A DNA stretch of 64,000 nucleotides from Pseudomonas maioricensis (GCF_022790535.1 NZ_LOHG01000003.1:285730-349729); one strand, 5' to 3'. Counted from the first letter of the stretch, positions 40,401 through 49,438 are shown. The notes: generated by a model not told the origin, from the letters alone. Numbers and translations: made by a program.

Positions 40401-40520
40401 TTGCAACTGGTGGCAAGCCGCTTGGTCGGCAAGCGTTTCTACGTTTACTTCAAAAGCCCCGCCGCCATTCCGGAAAAGATGTTTGATCTTTATTCCGGCA
40501 ATACCGAACTGATGCTCTGA
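37431..40520 (+). CDS. DUF6543 (dermonecrotic toxin-like) protein with possible ART-like C-terminus
   Basis: A 1029-aa protein of the large Pseudomonas DUF6543 / dermonecrotic toxin-like group. The N-terminal two thirds are helical, with no signal peptide. Hydrophobic segments at about 624-660 (SIALNIAMLFIPSPVLIALAAG) and 676-692 could insert in a membrane. The C-terminal 130 residues resemble an ADP-ribosyltransferase by eye: YQGRAYRAA near 900 (candidate NAD-binding Arg), QSASVSR at 932 (STS-like) and GDHVAIPPSTPL at 980. The catalytic ExE glutamate position appears to be H982, so activity is doubtful. It is monocistronic, with no immunity gene adjacent. Confidence 0.75.
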   Translation: MSTQSVSNAASSPAYPPDFRTVAEQEFLRLLKRDHPRVSLDINHTWLTTYTLKSLTIPPFTQLPVQSHPTIERSLRQFRHSEPVRGTLLNHALGRASFDLSVHTGFYKAANTVAESDEIAHLECQHILDLYKDFNNALEPAYRQQLANYWTCLDKGISRRERFITERRKALLLESEAAVEQNLLTISQHAMLEDQLNRPRTADDDTVQKYGAFQLALMDGQGEAQILPGAFILTHTHSLTPPALDDSTLGEVLLRTEHQGLEGFTSIAAMINSLNARFGDTIQNLSAVSRVKVITFPTPSPTWQLSVLQGDVLQVLFDQQLARQQADFSYLISQAKAQKTDADEFVRTLPMRLAQAAHLDNARMLDRNDHRLIARGMPNWWSTASHEHQQAWVAAAQDYSKSIIQLHHLCKDIPDGPQPQGTHQAAWLDNVRSLAIAQLRMDQVQAQADPLPDAARAWMKVIIDNPCVETRQQVDGKTINLDFMILEQHPLPDVMRIAPQGSTADQPMLLCTLNAPDSRVFRWYPDEKAMREQFLDHPDFTRYLLRQLPEESRPVECSAEEYEQWLKHFRARETYKHLKAPAKLPSFIFGEPDYVDEGQDYLMTHHDLKHTRRHELHFRPEVIKKHGALFGSIALNIAMLFIPSPVLIALAAGIGLFKLWEAFQHLREGDYHGAAFELLCAVGYLGAAALGRWVANREPFTALENLRPASPLVQRTTTEGEEQIGYLESSSQTSQHTDLDAVVPYQAGQFHAVRIGDQQYFIKRQPWLFGHCRLYRVDATNPDLLIGESSYAVESSPGVWSKIETLRARISSLLLRQSDRELGDVTKDWPNSVDEVSTVSKQAFNRNYLHLAQTSNASDMPEILDYCEGGSQPINSLLRARVRTPWTLRFLNEFYSLNEYQGRAYRAALVSAAGLRKLTTEIGQVFVDNGIQSASVSRWSSEQWSRDGFIREATSSEDSTVFVIFNKSVPKKNLFTSFLGDHVAIPPSTPLQLVASRLVGKRFYVYFKSPAAIPEKMFDLYSGNTELML

Positions 40521-40549
40521 CGATCAAGCACCAATAAGGCGCAATGCCA

Positions 40550-40585
40550 CGCACCAGTGTGCAGGACAAGTCCCACACTGGTGCG
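40550..40585 (+). promoter_or_regulatory. Dyad with NtrC-like half-sites upstream of urtA
   Basis: CGCACCAGTGTG (40550-40561) and CACACTGGTGCG (40574-40585) form a perfect 12-bp inverted repeat. The outer GCACCA and TGGTGC equal NtrC half-sites, placed about 90-115 bp before the predicted sigma-54 start. It could instead be a terminator hairpin for the DUF6543 gene, though no T-tract follows. Confidence 0.5.
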
Positions 40586-40639
40586 CAACATTCCTGTCCA
40601 ACAGGACAACTTCCCGCTCAGGCGCGCTATTTCGCGCCT

Positions 40640-40655
40640 TGGCCCAGCCTTTGCT
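40640..40655 (+). promoter_or_regulatory. Sigma-54 (-24/-12) promoter of urtA
   Basis: TGGCCCAGCCTTTGCT matches the consensus TGGCAC-N5-TTGC with correct spacing: GG at 40641-40642 and GC at 40653-40654. Transcription would start near 40667, 53 nt before urtA. A sigma-54 promoter fits nitrogen-limitation control of urea uptake. Confidence 0.65.
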
Positions 40656-40719
40656 AAACAGCAATCAGATATGCGTTATCTCGTGCGCCCCATCGAATAC
40701 CAACAACGGAGCTAGCCCA

Positions 40720-41985
40720 ATGAAGCGTCGCAGTCTGATCAAAGCCTTTACCCTGTCCGCGTCCATCGCCGCCATGGGCCTTACATGGACCGTTCAAGCT
40801 GCCGAGACCATCAAGGTCGGCATTCTGCACTCGCTGTCCGGCACCATGGCTATCTCCGAAACCTCGCTTAAAGACATGGCGTTGATGACCATTGACGAAA
40901 TCAACGCCAAGGGCGGCGTCAACGGCAAGATGCTGGAAGCCGTGGTTGTCGACCCGGCATCCAACTGGCCGCTGTTCGCGGAAAAAGGCCGTCAGTTGCT
41001 GACCCAGGACAAAGTGGCCGTAGTGTTCGGTTGCTGGACCTCGGTATCGCGCAAATCCGTTCTGCCGGTATTCGAAGAGCTCAACGGTCTGCTGTTCTAC
41101 CCGGTTCAGTATGAAGGCGAAGAAATGTCGCCAAACGTGTTCTACACCGGCGCAGCGCCAAACCAGCAGGCGATCCCTGCGGTCGAGTACCTGATGAGCG
41201 AAGACGGCGGCGCTGCCAAGCGTTACTTCCTGCTGGGTACCGACTACGTTTACCCGCGCACCACCAACAAGATTCTGCGCTCGTTCCTGCACTCCAAGGG
41301 TGTAGCGGACAAGGACATCGAAGAGGTCTACACCCCGTTCGGCCATGCTGACTATCAAACCATCGTTGCCAACATCAAGAAATTCTCGGCGGGCGGCAAG
41401 ACGGCTGTGATTTCCACCGTCAACGGCGACTCCAACGTGCCGTTCTACAAAGAACTGGCCAACCAGGGCCTGAAGGCTACCGACGTGCCGGTTGTAGCGT
41501 TCTCGGTAGGTGAAGAAGAACTGCGCGGCATCGACACCAAACCGCTGGTGGGCCACCTGGCCGCCTGGAACTACTTCCAGTCCGTAGAGAACCCGGTTAA
41601 CACCAAGTTCGTCGCTGACTGGAAAGCCTACGCCAAGAAGAAAAACCTGCCGGGCGCAGACAAGGCGGTGACCAACGACCCGATGGAAGCCACTTACGTG
41701 GGCATCCACATGTGGGCGCAAGCGGTGGAGAAAGCGAAGTCCACCGATGTGGATAAAGTCCGCGAAGCCATGGCGGGTCAGACCTTCGCCGCGCCATCGG
41801 GTTTCACCCTGACCATGGACAAAACCAACCACCACCTGCACAAGCCAGTGATGATCGGTGAAGTCGAAGACAACGGTCAGTTCAACGTTGTGTGGCAGAC
41901 CAAAGAGCCAATCCGCGCCCAGCCATGGAGCCCATACATCCCGGGCAACGACAAGAAGCCGGATCATGCGGTGAAGAGTAACTAA
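40720..41985 (+). CDS. urtA: Urea ABC transporter substrate-binding protein UrtA
   Basis: A 421-aa periplasmic binding protein of the branched-chain amino acid/amide family that captures urea. The export signal (1-29) begins MKRRSLIKAF, so Tat export is possible. The mature part has VGILHSLSGTMAISE, FGCWTSVSRKSVLPVFEE and LFYPVQYEGEE, all typical of UrtA. I use the ATG at 40720; a longer frame from 40639 would include the sigma-54 element. First gene of urtABCDE. Confidence 0.96.
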   Translation: MKRRSLIKAFTLSASIAAMGLTWTVQAAETIKVGILHSLSGTMAISETSLKDMALMTIDEINAKGGVNGKMLEAVVVDPASNWPLFAEKGRQLLTQDKVAVVFGCWTSVSRKSVLPVFEELNGLLFYPVQYEGEEMSPNVFYTGAAPNQQAIPAVEYLMSEDGGAAKRYFLLGTDYVYPRTTNKILRSFLHSKGVADKDIEEVYTPFGHADYQTIVANIKKFSAGGKTAVISTVNGDSNVPFYKELANQGLKATDVPVVAFSVGEEELRGIDTKPLVGHLAAWNYFQSVENPVNTKFVADWKAYAKKKNLPGADKAVTNDPMEATYVGIHMWAQAVEKAKSTDVDKVREAMAGQTFAAPSGFTLTMDKTNHHLHKPVMIGEVEDNGQFNVVWQTKEPIRAQPWSPYIPGNDKKPDHAVKSN

Positions 41986-41995
41986 CACGCTGGAT

Positions 41996-42024
41996 GTTCG
42001 ACCGCCCCTATGGTGCGGTCGAAC
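41996..42024 (+). terminator. Hairpin between urtA and urtB
   Basis: A perfect 10-bp stem, GTTCGACCGC (41996-42005) and GCGGTCGAAC (42015-42024), with a 9-nt loop and ACATCTTCTG after it. It lies 10 nt past the urtA stop. It probably acts as a partial terminator or mRNA 3' shield, giving more binding protein than permease. Confidence 0.6.
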
Positions 42025-42031
42025 ACATCTT

Positions 42032-42105
42032 CTGTAGGAGCTGCCGAAGGCTGCGATAGGGTTCCCCTGACACACCGCAATCGCAGCCTTCGGCAGCTCC
42101 TACAG
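42032..42105. repeat. REPIN between urtA and urtB
   Basis: Perfect 25-nt arms CTGTAGGAGCTGCCGAAGGC... at 42032-42056 and 42081-42105, GCTGCCGAAGGC subtype. Confidence 0.9.
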
Positions 42106-42151
42106 GGATCACCAGATCCACCCGATCTGGACGCCTTTCAGGACACCCGCC

Positions 42152-43723
42152 ATGCCCAACATTCTGTACCGCTTCATCTTCACCCTCGCCTTGCTGCTGC
42201 CTGTGGCGGCGCACGCCAGCGATGCCGGTGATTTCGTGGCGGCCAGTTCCGCACAACAGGCCGAACTGCTGGAAAGCTGGGCTGCCCAGCCCGTTCCGGA
42301 ACGCCTTGTACTGATCAATGCCTTGCAGGAAGGACGCGTCGCTGCCGACGGCAACAAACGCGCCTTTATCGAAACCGGCGACCAGTATGTCGCGGTCGAC
42401 GGGGACACTCCGCCGACTGATGAACCGCGCAAACTGCGCCTGAATAACCGCTTGCGTGGTTTGGTGGATACCGCGCTGGCCAGCCATCAATTGCTGGCTG
42501 AGGACGCAAAATTGCGTCTGGCCGCTGCGCTGCAATTGCAAAAATCGGCGCGCCCTGCGCAGTTGCCTTTTTTGAGCGTACGTCTGGCCGATGAGAAAGA
42601 CGATGATGTCCATGACGCGTTGACATTGGCACTGGCCAATCTGCAATTGGTTGACTCCAGCCCGACCGTACGTCTGGCGGCCGTTCGCCTGCTCGGCGAA
42701 ACCGGTGATCCGCTGGCCCGCACGCGTCTGGAAACCTTACTGGCACCGGGCGTCGAAACTGACGCCAGCGTGCGTATCGCGGCCGAAACCAGCCTGGCGC
42801 AAGTCAAACGCAAACTCATGGTGGGCGAGTTACTCGGTCAGGCATTCAGCGGCATGTCGCTGGGCTCGATTCTGCTGCTGGCGGCGCTCGGCCTGGCGAT
42901 CACATTCGGCTTGCTGGGCGTGATCAACATGGCCCACGGCGAAATGTTGATGCTGGGGGCTTACTCCACGTATGTCGTGCAACTGATGTTCCAGCGTTAT
43001 GCGCCGGGCGCCATCGAGTACTACCCATTGATTGCCTTGCCAGTGGCATTTTTCGTCACGGCAGCCATCGGGATGGCGCTGGAGCGCACAGTGATTCGCC
43101 ACTTGTATGGCCGACCACTGGAAACGCTTCTCGCCACATGGGGCATCAGCCTGATGCTGATCCAGGCCGTGCGTCTGGCCTTCGGCGCGCAGAACGTTGA
43201 AGTGGCCAACCCTGAGTGGCTGTCCGGCGGTTACCAGGTGCTGCCCAATCTGGTGCTGCCGTATAACCGCATCGTGATCATCGGCTTTGCACTGTTCGTG
43301 GTGGTGTTGACCTGGCTGCTGCTGAACAAGACGCGGCTGGGCCTGAACGTGCGTGCCGTGACCCAGAACCGCAACATGGCCGCCTGTTGCGGCGTGCCAA
43401 CCGGGCGCATCGACATGATGGCCTTCGGGCTGGGCTCAGGCATTGCAGGCCTGGGCGGCGTCGCCCTCAGTCAAATCGGTAACGTAGGCCCCGATCTGGG
43501 CCAGAGCTACATCATCGATTCGTTCCTGGTGGTGGTGCTCGGCGGTGTCGGGCAACTGGCCGGTAGCGTCATGGCGGCCTTCGGTCTGGGCATCGCCAAC
43601 AAGATTCTCGAACCGCAAATTGGCGCTGTATTGGGCAAGATTCTGATCCTGGCGCTGATCATTCTGTTTATCCAGAAACGTCCGCAAGGCCTCTTCGCAT
43701 TGAAAGGACGGGTGATCGACTGA
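42152..43723 (+). CDS. urtB: Urea ABC transporter permease UrtB
   Basis: A 523-aa LivH-type permease. A signal-like N-terminus (1-22) and a long periplasmic-type region (about 23-215), typical of UrtB and absent from ordinary LivH, precede the membrane domain from about 225. The permease motif GLLGVINMAHGEMLMLGAY is present. Its stop overlaps the urtC start by one base (TGATG at 43721-43725). Confidence 0.96.
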   Translation: MPNILYRFIFTLALLLPVAAHASDAGDFVAASSAQQAELLESWAAQPVPERLVLINALQEGRVAADGNKRAFIETGDQYVAVDGDTPPTDEPRKLRLNNRLRGLVDTALASHQLLAEDAKLRLAAALQLQKSARPAQLPFLSVRLADEKDDDVHDALTLALANLQLVDSSPTVRLAAVRLLGETGDPLARTRLETLLAPGVETDASVRIAAETSLAQVKRKLMVGELLGQAFSGMSLGSILLLAALGLAITFGLLGVINMAHGEMLMLGAYSTYVVQLMFQRYAPGAIEYYPLIALPVAFFVTAAIGMALERTVIRHLYGRPLETLLATWGISLMLIQAVRLAFGAQNVEVANPEWLSGGYQVLPNLVLPYNRIVIIGFALFVVVLTWLLLNKTRLGLNVRAVTQNRNMAACCGVPTGRIDMMAFGLGSGIAGLGGVALSQIGNVGPDLGQSYIIDSFLVVVLGGVGQLAGSVMAAFGLGIANKILEPQIGAVLGKILILALIILFIQKRPQGLFALKGRVID

Positions 43724-44802
43724 TGAACCAACCATTGATGGTCACTGCTGCTCAAAAGGTCGGCCCCAAAGGTACGTTGGCTGTAGGCGTGGTTGTGCTC
43801 GCCATCCTGCTGGCGATGCCACTGTTGTCCTTGCTGCCTGCCGATAACAGCTTTCAGGTCTCGGCCTACACCCTGACGCTGGTGGGCAAGATCCTCTGCT
43901 ACGCCATCGTCGCCCTGGCACTGGATCTGGTCTGGGGCTACGCCGGCTTACTGTCGTTGGGGCACGGGCTGTTCTTCGCTCTGGGCGGTTACGCCATGGG
44001 CATGTACCTGATGCGCGAAGCGGCCGGGGACGGTCTGCCCGCGTTCATGACATTCCTGTCGTGGACCGAACTGCCATGGTATTGGGCAGGCACCGACAAC
44101 TTCCTGTGGGCCATGTGTCTGGTGGTACTGGCGCCTGGGTTGCTGGCGCTGGTGTTCGGCTTCTTCGCCTTCCGCTCGCGGATCAAGGGCGTGTATTTCT
44201 CGATCATGACCCAGGCATTGACCTTCGCCGGGATGTTGCTGTTCTTCCGCAACGAAACCGGTTTCGGCGGTAATAACGGCTTCACTAATTTCCGCAGCAT
44301 TCTGGGCTTCAGCATCAGTTCTCAAGGCACCCGCGCCACGCTGTTTCTGGCGACGGTGATTCTGCTGGTGGCGAGTCTGTATGTCGGCTGGCGTCTGGCG
44401 CAGAGCAAGTTCGGCCGGGTGCTGACCGCACTGCGCGATGCGGAAAACCGCCTGATGTTCTGCGGTTACGATCCGCGTGGCTTCAAGCTGTTCGTCTGGG
44501 TGCTGAGCGCGGTGCTCTGTGGTTTGGCTGGCGCGTTGTATGTGCCGCAGGTCGGCATCATCAACCCGAGCGAAATGTCACCGACCAACTCCATTGAAGC
44601 GGCGGTCTGGGTTGCTCTGGGCGGGCGCGGCACGCTGATCGGCCCGCTGCTGGGCGCAGGTCTGGTCAATGGCATGAAGAGCTGGTTCACCGTGGCCTTT
44701 CCGGAATACTGGCTGTTCTTCCTCGGCGCGCTGTTCATCATCGTCACGCTGTATCTGCCTAAAGGCGTGATCGGTTTGCTCAAGAAGAGGGGCGAACAAT
44801 GA
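43723..44802 (+). CDS. urtC: Urea ABC transporter permease UrtC
   Basis: A 359-aa LivM-type permease, partner of UrtB. It is polytopic throughout, with LVWGYAGLLSLGHGLFFALGGY and the cytoplasmic ATPase-coupling segment RVLTALRDAENRLMFCGYDPRGFKLFVW. It overlaps urtB by one base and urtD by four (ATGA at 44799-44802), so the three are translated together. Confidence 0.96.
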   Translation: MNQPLMVTAAQKVGPKGTLAVGVVVLAILLAMPLLSLLPADNSFQVSAYTLTLVGKILCYAIVALALDLVWGYAGLLSLGHGLFFALGGYAMGMYLMREAAGDGLPAFMTFLSWTELPWYWAGTDNFLWAMCLVVLAPGLLALVFGFFAFRSRIKGVYFSIMTQALTFAGMLLFFRNETGFGGNNGFTNFRSILGFSISSQGTRATLFLATVILLVASLYVGWRLAQSKFGRVLTALRDAENRLMFCGYDPRGFKLFVWVLSAVLCGLAGALYVPQVGIINPSEMSPTNSIEAAVWVALGGRGTLIGPLLGAGLVNGMKSWFTVAFPEYWLFFLGALFIIVTLYLPKGVIGLLKKRGEQ

Positions 44803-45659
44803 AAACCACTCCGACACCAGCGTTCATGCTTGAGCCGATTATTGATCCCAACTCCGATATCGGCACCAGTCGCGATGCAATCGGCCTGGGGCAAAGCGTC
44901 GGCAAAGGCCTGAACACGCGCCACGGCACGATCCTGACACTGGAAGACATCAGCGTCAGTTTCGATGGCTTCAAGGCGCTCAACGACCTGAATCTGTACA
45001 TCAGCGTCGGCGAACTGCGCTGCATCATCGGCCCCAACGGCGCGGGTAAAACTACGCTGATGGACGTCATCACCGGCAAGACTCGTCCAAGTCACGGCAA
45101 GGCCTGGTTCGGTGAAACCCTCGACCTGACACAGATGAGCGAAGTGGAAATTGCTCAAGCGGGCATTGGTCGAAAGTTTCAGAAGCCCACCGTGTTCGAA
45201 GCTTTGAGCGTGTTTGAAAACCTTGAGCTGGCGCAGAAAACCGACAAGTCGGTATGGGCCAGCCTGCGGGCGAAACTCAGCGGTGAACAGCGCGATCGCA
45301 TTGACGAAGTACTGGAGACCATTCGCCTGACCGGTTCAATGCAACGCCCGGCGGGCTTGTTGTCTCACGGGCAGAAGCAGTTTCTGGAGATCGGCATGTT
45401 GCTGGTCCAGGACCCTCAATTGCTGCTGCTCGATGAACCTGTCGCAGGCATGACCGACGCCGAAACCGAATTCACCGCCGAGCTGTTCAAGAGCCTGGCA
45501 GTGAAGCATTCGCTGATGGTGGTGGAACACGACATGGGCTTTGTAGGTTCAATTGCCGACCACGTCACCGTGCTGCACCAAGGCAGCGTATTGGCCGAGG
45601 GCTCGCTGGCAGATGTGCAGGCGGATGAACGAGTTATCGAGGTTTACCTCGGAAGATAA
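44799..45659 (+). CDS. urtD: Urea ABC transporter ATPase UrtD
   Basis: A 286-aa LivG-type ATPase. An N-terminal extension of about 45 residues precedes the core. Walker A is GPNGAGKTT, the signature is LLSHGQKQFLEIG, Walker B is LLLLDEPVAGMT, and the switch His is in VVEHDMGFV. It is coupled to urtC by a 4-nt overlap. A REPIN separates it from urtE. Confidence 0.96.
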   Translation: MKTTPTPAFMLEPIIDPNSDIGTSRDAIGLGQSVGKGLNTRHGTILTLEDISVSFDGFKALNDLNLYISVGELRCIIGPNGAGKTTLMDVITGKTRPSHGKAWFGETLDLTQMSEVEIAQAGIGRKFQKPTVFEALSVFENLELAQKTDKSVWASLRAKLSGEQRDRIDEVLETIRLTGSMQRPAGLLSHGQKQFLEIGMLLVQDPQLLLLDEPVAGMTDAETEFTAELFKSLAVKHSLMVVEHDMGFVGSIADHVTVLHQGSVLAEGSLADVQADERVIEVYLGR

Positions 45660-45668
45660 TTGCTAACC

Positions 45669-45743
45669 CTGTAGGAGCTGCCGAAGGCTGCGAAAGCGAT
45701 AAACCTGACACACCGCCTTCGCAGCCTCCGGCAGCTCCTACAG
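45669..45743. repeat. REPIN between urtD and urtE
   Basis: Arms 45669-45693 and 45719-45743, GCTGCCGAAGGC subtype, with one mismatch (TCCGGC for TTCGGC in the right arm). Confidence 0.9.
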
Positions 45744-45771
45744 GTAACCCGAAATTGTTTGGGAAACGAAC

Positions 45772-46470
45772 ATGCTCCAAGTCGAAAAGCTTCATCAGTA
45801 CTACGGCGGTAGCCACATCCTGCGCGGGCTGTCCTTTGATGTGAAGGTCGGCGAAGTGACGTGCCTGCTGGGTCGTAACGGCGTGGGCAAGACTACGTTG
45901 CTCAAGGTGCTCATGGGCCTGCTGCCTGCCAAAGAAGGCGCAGTTCAGTGGGAAGGCAAAGCGATCACCGGCTTCAAACCCCATCAACGGGTGCACGCCG
46001 GGATTGCTTACGTGCCACAGGGCCGCGAGATTTTCGGGCGGCTGACCGTTGAAGAAAATCTGTTGATGGGGCTTTCTCGCTTTCCAGGCTCTGAGGCGAA
46101 AGAAGTCCCGGCGTTCATCTACGAGCTGTTCCCGGTTTTGCTGCAGATGAAACATCGACGCGGCGGCGACCTGTCGGGTGGTCAACAACAGCAACTGGCG
46201 ATTGGTCGTGCGCTGGCAAGCCGTCCTCGCCTGCTGATTCTCGATGAACCCACCGAAGGCATTCAACCGTCGGTGATCAAGGAAATCGGCGCAGTGATCA
46301 AGAAGCTCGCGGAACGAGGTGACATGGCTATTCTGCTGGTTGAACAGTTCTACGACTTTGCTGCCGAACTGGCCGATCAGTATCTGGTGATGTCCCGGGG
46401 CGAGATCGTCCAGCAAGGTCGGGGCGAGAATATGGAAGCCGAAGGCGTGCGTGGTCTGGTGACCATCTGA
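45772..46470 (+). CDS. urtE: Urea ABC transporter ATPase UrtE
   Basis: A 232-aa LivF-type ATPase. Walker A is GRNGVGKTT, the signature LSGGQQQQLAIGRAL, Walker B LLILDEPTEGIQPS and the switch His region LLVEQ. The core has no extra domain. It completes the transporter and is followed after 64 nt by ureD, linking uptake to hydrolysis. Confidence 0.96.
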   Translation: MLQVEKLHQYYGGSHILRGLSFDVKVGEVTCLLGRNGVGKTTLLKVLMGLLPAKEGAVQWEGKAITGFKPHQRVHAGIAYVPQGREIFGRLTVEENLLMGLSRFPGSEAKEVPAFIYELFPVLLQMKHRRGGDLSGGQQQQLAIGRALASRPRLLILDEPTEGIQPSVIKEIGAVIKKLAERGDMAILLVEQFYDFAAELADQYLVMSRGEIVQQGRGENMEAEGVRGLVTI

Positions 46471-46534
46471 GTGGTATTCCGTTAAGGTGCAGTCTTCCTG
46501 AACTGCTGTTTTCCAGAAGCATGAAAGCGATCAC

Positions 46535-47374
46535 ATGAATCTTCCCGCCCACACCGCGTTGTTCACACCCAGCTGGCATGCCGAGCTGGAGCTGGGCTAT
46601 GGGCGTTTTGGCGACAGTACGCGACCCACCCAGCGCCGACACAAAGGCCCGCTGCGGGTGCAAAAACACCTGTACGCCGAAGGCCCGGAAGTTTGCCAGC
46701 ACATTATTGTTCATCCACCCGGCGGCATCGCCGGTGGCGACCGCCTGGACATCAGCGCCAGCGTCGGCCCTGATGCCTGGGCGCAGTTGACCAGCCCCGG
46801 CGCCGCCAAGTGGTATCGCGCGGCAGGTCCGGCTTATCAGCAACTTGATCTGAGCGTGGCGCCTGGCGCGACGCTGGAATGGCTGCCGCAGGAAACCATC
46901 GTCTTCAGCAACGCGCAGGCTGAACTGACCACACGTATCGAGCTGCAAGGCAATGCCAGATTGTTTTACTGGGACGTCGTGGCGCTGGGCAGACCGGCGA
47001 GCGGCGAGCGTTTCGAGAACGGGCACTTTCAGGCCCATCTGGATATACGCCGGGACGGCAAGTTGTTGTGGCATGAGCGGCAACGCATCATCGGCGGCGA
47101 CGGCTTGCTCGACTCCCCAATAGGTCTGAACGGTAAGACTGTATTCGGCACTCTGCTCATGACAGGGGAGATTGATAGCGAACTGCTTGAGGCCTGCCGC
47201 TCGGTGCCCAATCTGGTACGCGGTGATCTCACCCAACTGCCCGGTTTACTGGTGGCGCGCTGCCTGGCTGATGAGGCCTTGCACGCACGGGCCTGGATGA
47301 TCGAAATATGGAAACTGCTGCGCCCGGCGCTGTTGGGTCGCGAAGCGGTGGCGCCACGAATCTGGAGTACCTGA
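46535..47374 (+). CDS. ureD: Urease accessory protein UreD
   Basis: A 279-aa urease chaperone that joins UreF and UreG to deliver nickel to the apo-urease. Family features: [14 protein letters not shown] near residue 64, a [11 protein letters not shown] segment, [12 protein letters not shown] and the [15 protein letters not shown] segment [12 protein letters not shown]. It precedes ureA with a REPIN in the gap. Confidence 0.95.
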   Translation: MNLPAHTALFTPSWHAELELGYGRFGDSTRPTQRRHKGPLRVQKHLYAEGPEVCQHIIVHPPGGIAGGDRLDISASVGPDAWAQLTSPGAAKWYRAAGPAYQQLDLSVAPGATLEWLPQETIVFSNAQAELTTRIELQGNARLFYWDVVALGRPASGERFENGHFQAHLDIRRDGKLLWHERQRIIGGDGLLDSPIGLNGKTVFGTLLMTGEIDSELLEACRSVPNLVRGDLTQLPGLLVARCLADEALHARAWMIEIWKLLRPALLGREAVAPRIWST

Positions 47375-47386
47375 CCCCCCATTTAT

Positions 47387-47512
47387 CTGTAGGAGTGAGC
47401 TTGCTCGCGATAAAGTCGGAACGACTTTCCTGCAATCGTGTGCTCACTATTTTGCGACTGCTTCGCAGCCGATCGCGAGCAAGGTGGTGCGCCACCCCGG
47501 TCACTCCTACAG
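47387..47512. repeat. REPIN with a 17-nt insert in its right arm, between ureD and ureA
   Basis: Left arm CTGTAGGAGTGAGCTTGCTC... (47387-47411). The right arm (47472-47512) carries an extra GC-rich segment (47484-47500) containing the small hairpin GGTGG-TGCG-CCACC. Without the insert the arm matches its partner. Confidence 0.85.
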
Positions 47513-47541
47513 CTAACTCATCGTTTTTTATGGACTGAACA

Positions 47542-47844
47542 ATGGACCTGACCCCACGCGAAAAAGACAAGATGCTGATTTTCACCGCTGGCCTGGTAGC
47601 CGAAAGGCGTCTGGCCCGTGGCGTGAAGCTCAACTACCCCGAAGCCATGGCGTATATCTCGGCAGCGCTGCTTGAAGGCGCGCGCGACGGGCAAACCGTG
47701 GCCGACCTGATGCATTACGGCACCACCCTGCTGACTCGCGAACAGGTCATGGAAGGCATCCCGGAAATGATTCCTGAAATCCAGGTCGAGGCGACGTTCC
47801 CGGACGGCACCAAACTGGTCACCGTGCATCAGCCAATTGCCTGA
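47542..47844 (+). CDS. ureA: Urease gamma subunit UreA
   Basis: A 100-aa structural subunit of urease, the standard length. It begins [23 protein letters not shown] and has [21 protein letters not shown] and [22 protein letters not shown], all diagnostic. It is separated from ureB by two acetyltransferase genes. Confidence 0.97.
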   Translation: MDLTPREKDKMLIFTAGLVAERRLARGVKLNYPEAMAYISAALLEGARDGQTVADLMHYGTTLLTREQVMEGIPEMIPEIQVEATFPDGTKLVTVHQPIA

Positions 47845-47870
47845 TTATCTAGACGACACTGGAACTGATC

Positions 47871-48413
47871 ATGAGTAACTCGATTCGCGACGCACTGCCA
47901 GCCGATCTGCCGGGCATCCTGGCGATTTACACCGACGCAGTGCTCAACACCACCGCGATCTGGAACGAGCAACCGGTAGATCTGGCCAATCGTCAGGCCT
48001 GGTTCGATGCGCGCCAGACTCAGGGTTATCCGATTCTGGTCGCCATTGATGATGACGGCCAGGTCACGGGGTATTCGTCGTTTGGCGACTGGCGCCCTTT
48101 TGAAGGCTTCCGCCACACCGTGGAGCATTCGGTTTATGTGCGCGCCGATCAGCGCGGCCAAGGCTTGGGCCCCAAGCTGATGAAAGCTCTGATAGACCGC
48201 GCTCGCCTGTGCGACAAACACATCATGGTCGCGGCGATTGAGAGCGGTAATGCGGCCTCCATCGCTCTGCACGAACGACTAGGCTTCATCATCACCGGGC
48301 AGATGCCGCAGGTGGGGACCAAATTTGGACGCTGGCTGGACCTGACATTCATGCAACTGGATTTGTCTCCCGGCGCATCCGCTCCACCCTCGCAAGCTCC
48401 TGCATCCCACTGA
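47871..48413 (+). CDS. GNAT acetyltransferase, phosphinothricin/methionine sulfoximine type
   Basis: A 180-aa GNAT enzyme of the Pat/MddA group, whose P. aeruginosa member (PA4866) also sits between ureA and ureB and acetylates methionine sulfoximine-type compounds. Features: IRDALPADLPGILAIYTDAV at the start, SVYVRADQRGQGLGPKLM for acetyl-CoA binding, and NAASIALHERLGF. Such inhibitors hit glutamine synthetase, so the place in a nitrogen operon is reasonable. Confidence 0.9.
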   Translation: MSNSIRDALPADLPGILAIYTDAVLNTTAIWNEQPVDLANRQAWFDARQTQGYPILVAIDDDGQVTGYSSFGDWRPFEGFRHTVEHSVYVRADQRGQGLGPKLMKALIDRARLCDKHIMVAAIESGNAASIALHERLGFIITGQMPQVGTKFGRWLDLTFMQLDLSPGASAPPSQAPASH

Positions 48414-49258
<845 letters not shown>

Positions 49259-49274
49259 GCTCTGAGCCGGAACC

Positions 49275-49385
49275 CTGTAGGAGTGAGCTTGCTCGCGATC
49301 GGCTGCGCAGCAGTCGCAAAAGTGGTGAACAGACCACCGCTGGAAAGTCGTTCCGACTTTATCGCGAGCAAGCTCACTCCTACAG
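49275..49385. repeat. REPIN between ureB and ureC
   Basis: Perfect 25-nt arms at 49275-49299 and 49361-49385, GTGAGCTTGCTC type, with a 61-nt spacer. Confidence 0.9.
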
Positions 49386-49438
49386 ATCAGGTCAGGTCAG
49401 GGTGCGCTCAGACATATTTTTGAATTCAAGGAATCGCC

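Noticed and set aside
40654..42075. 473-codon minus-strand frame opposite urtA
   Set aside because: Antisense to urtA and runs through a REPIN and hairpin.
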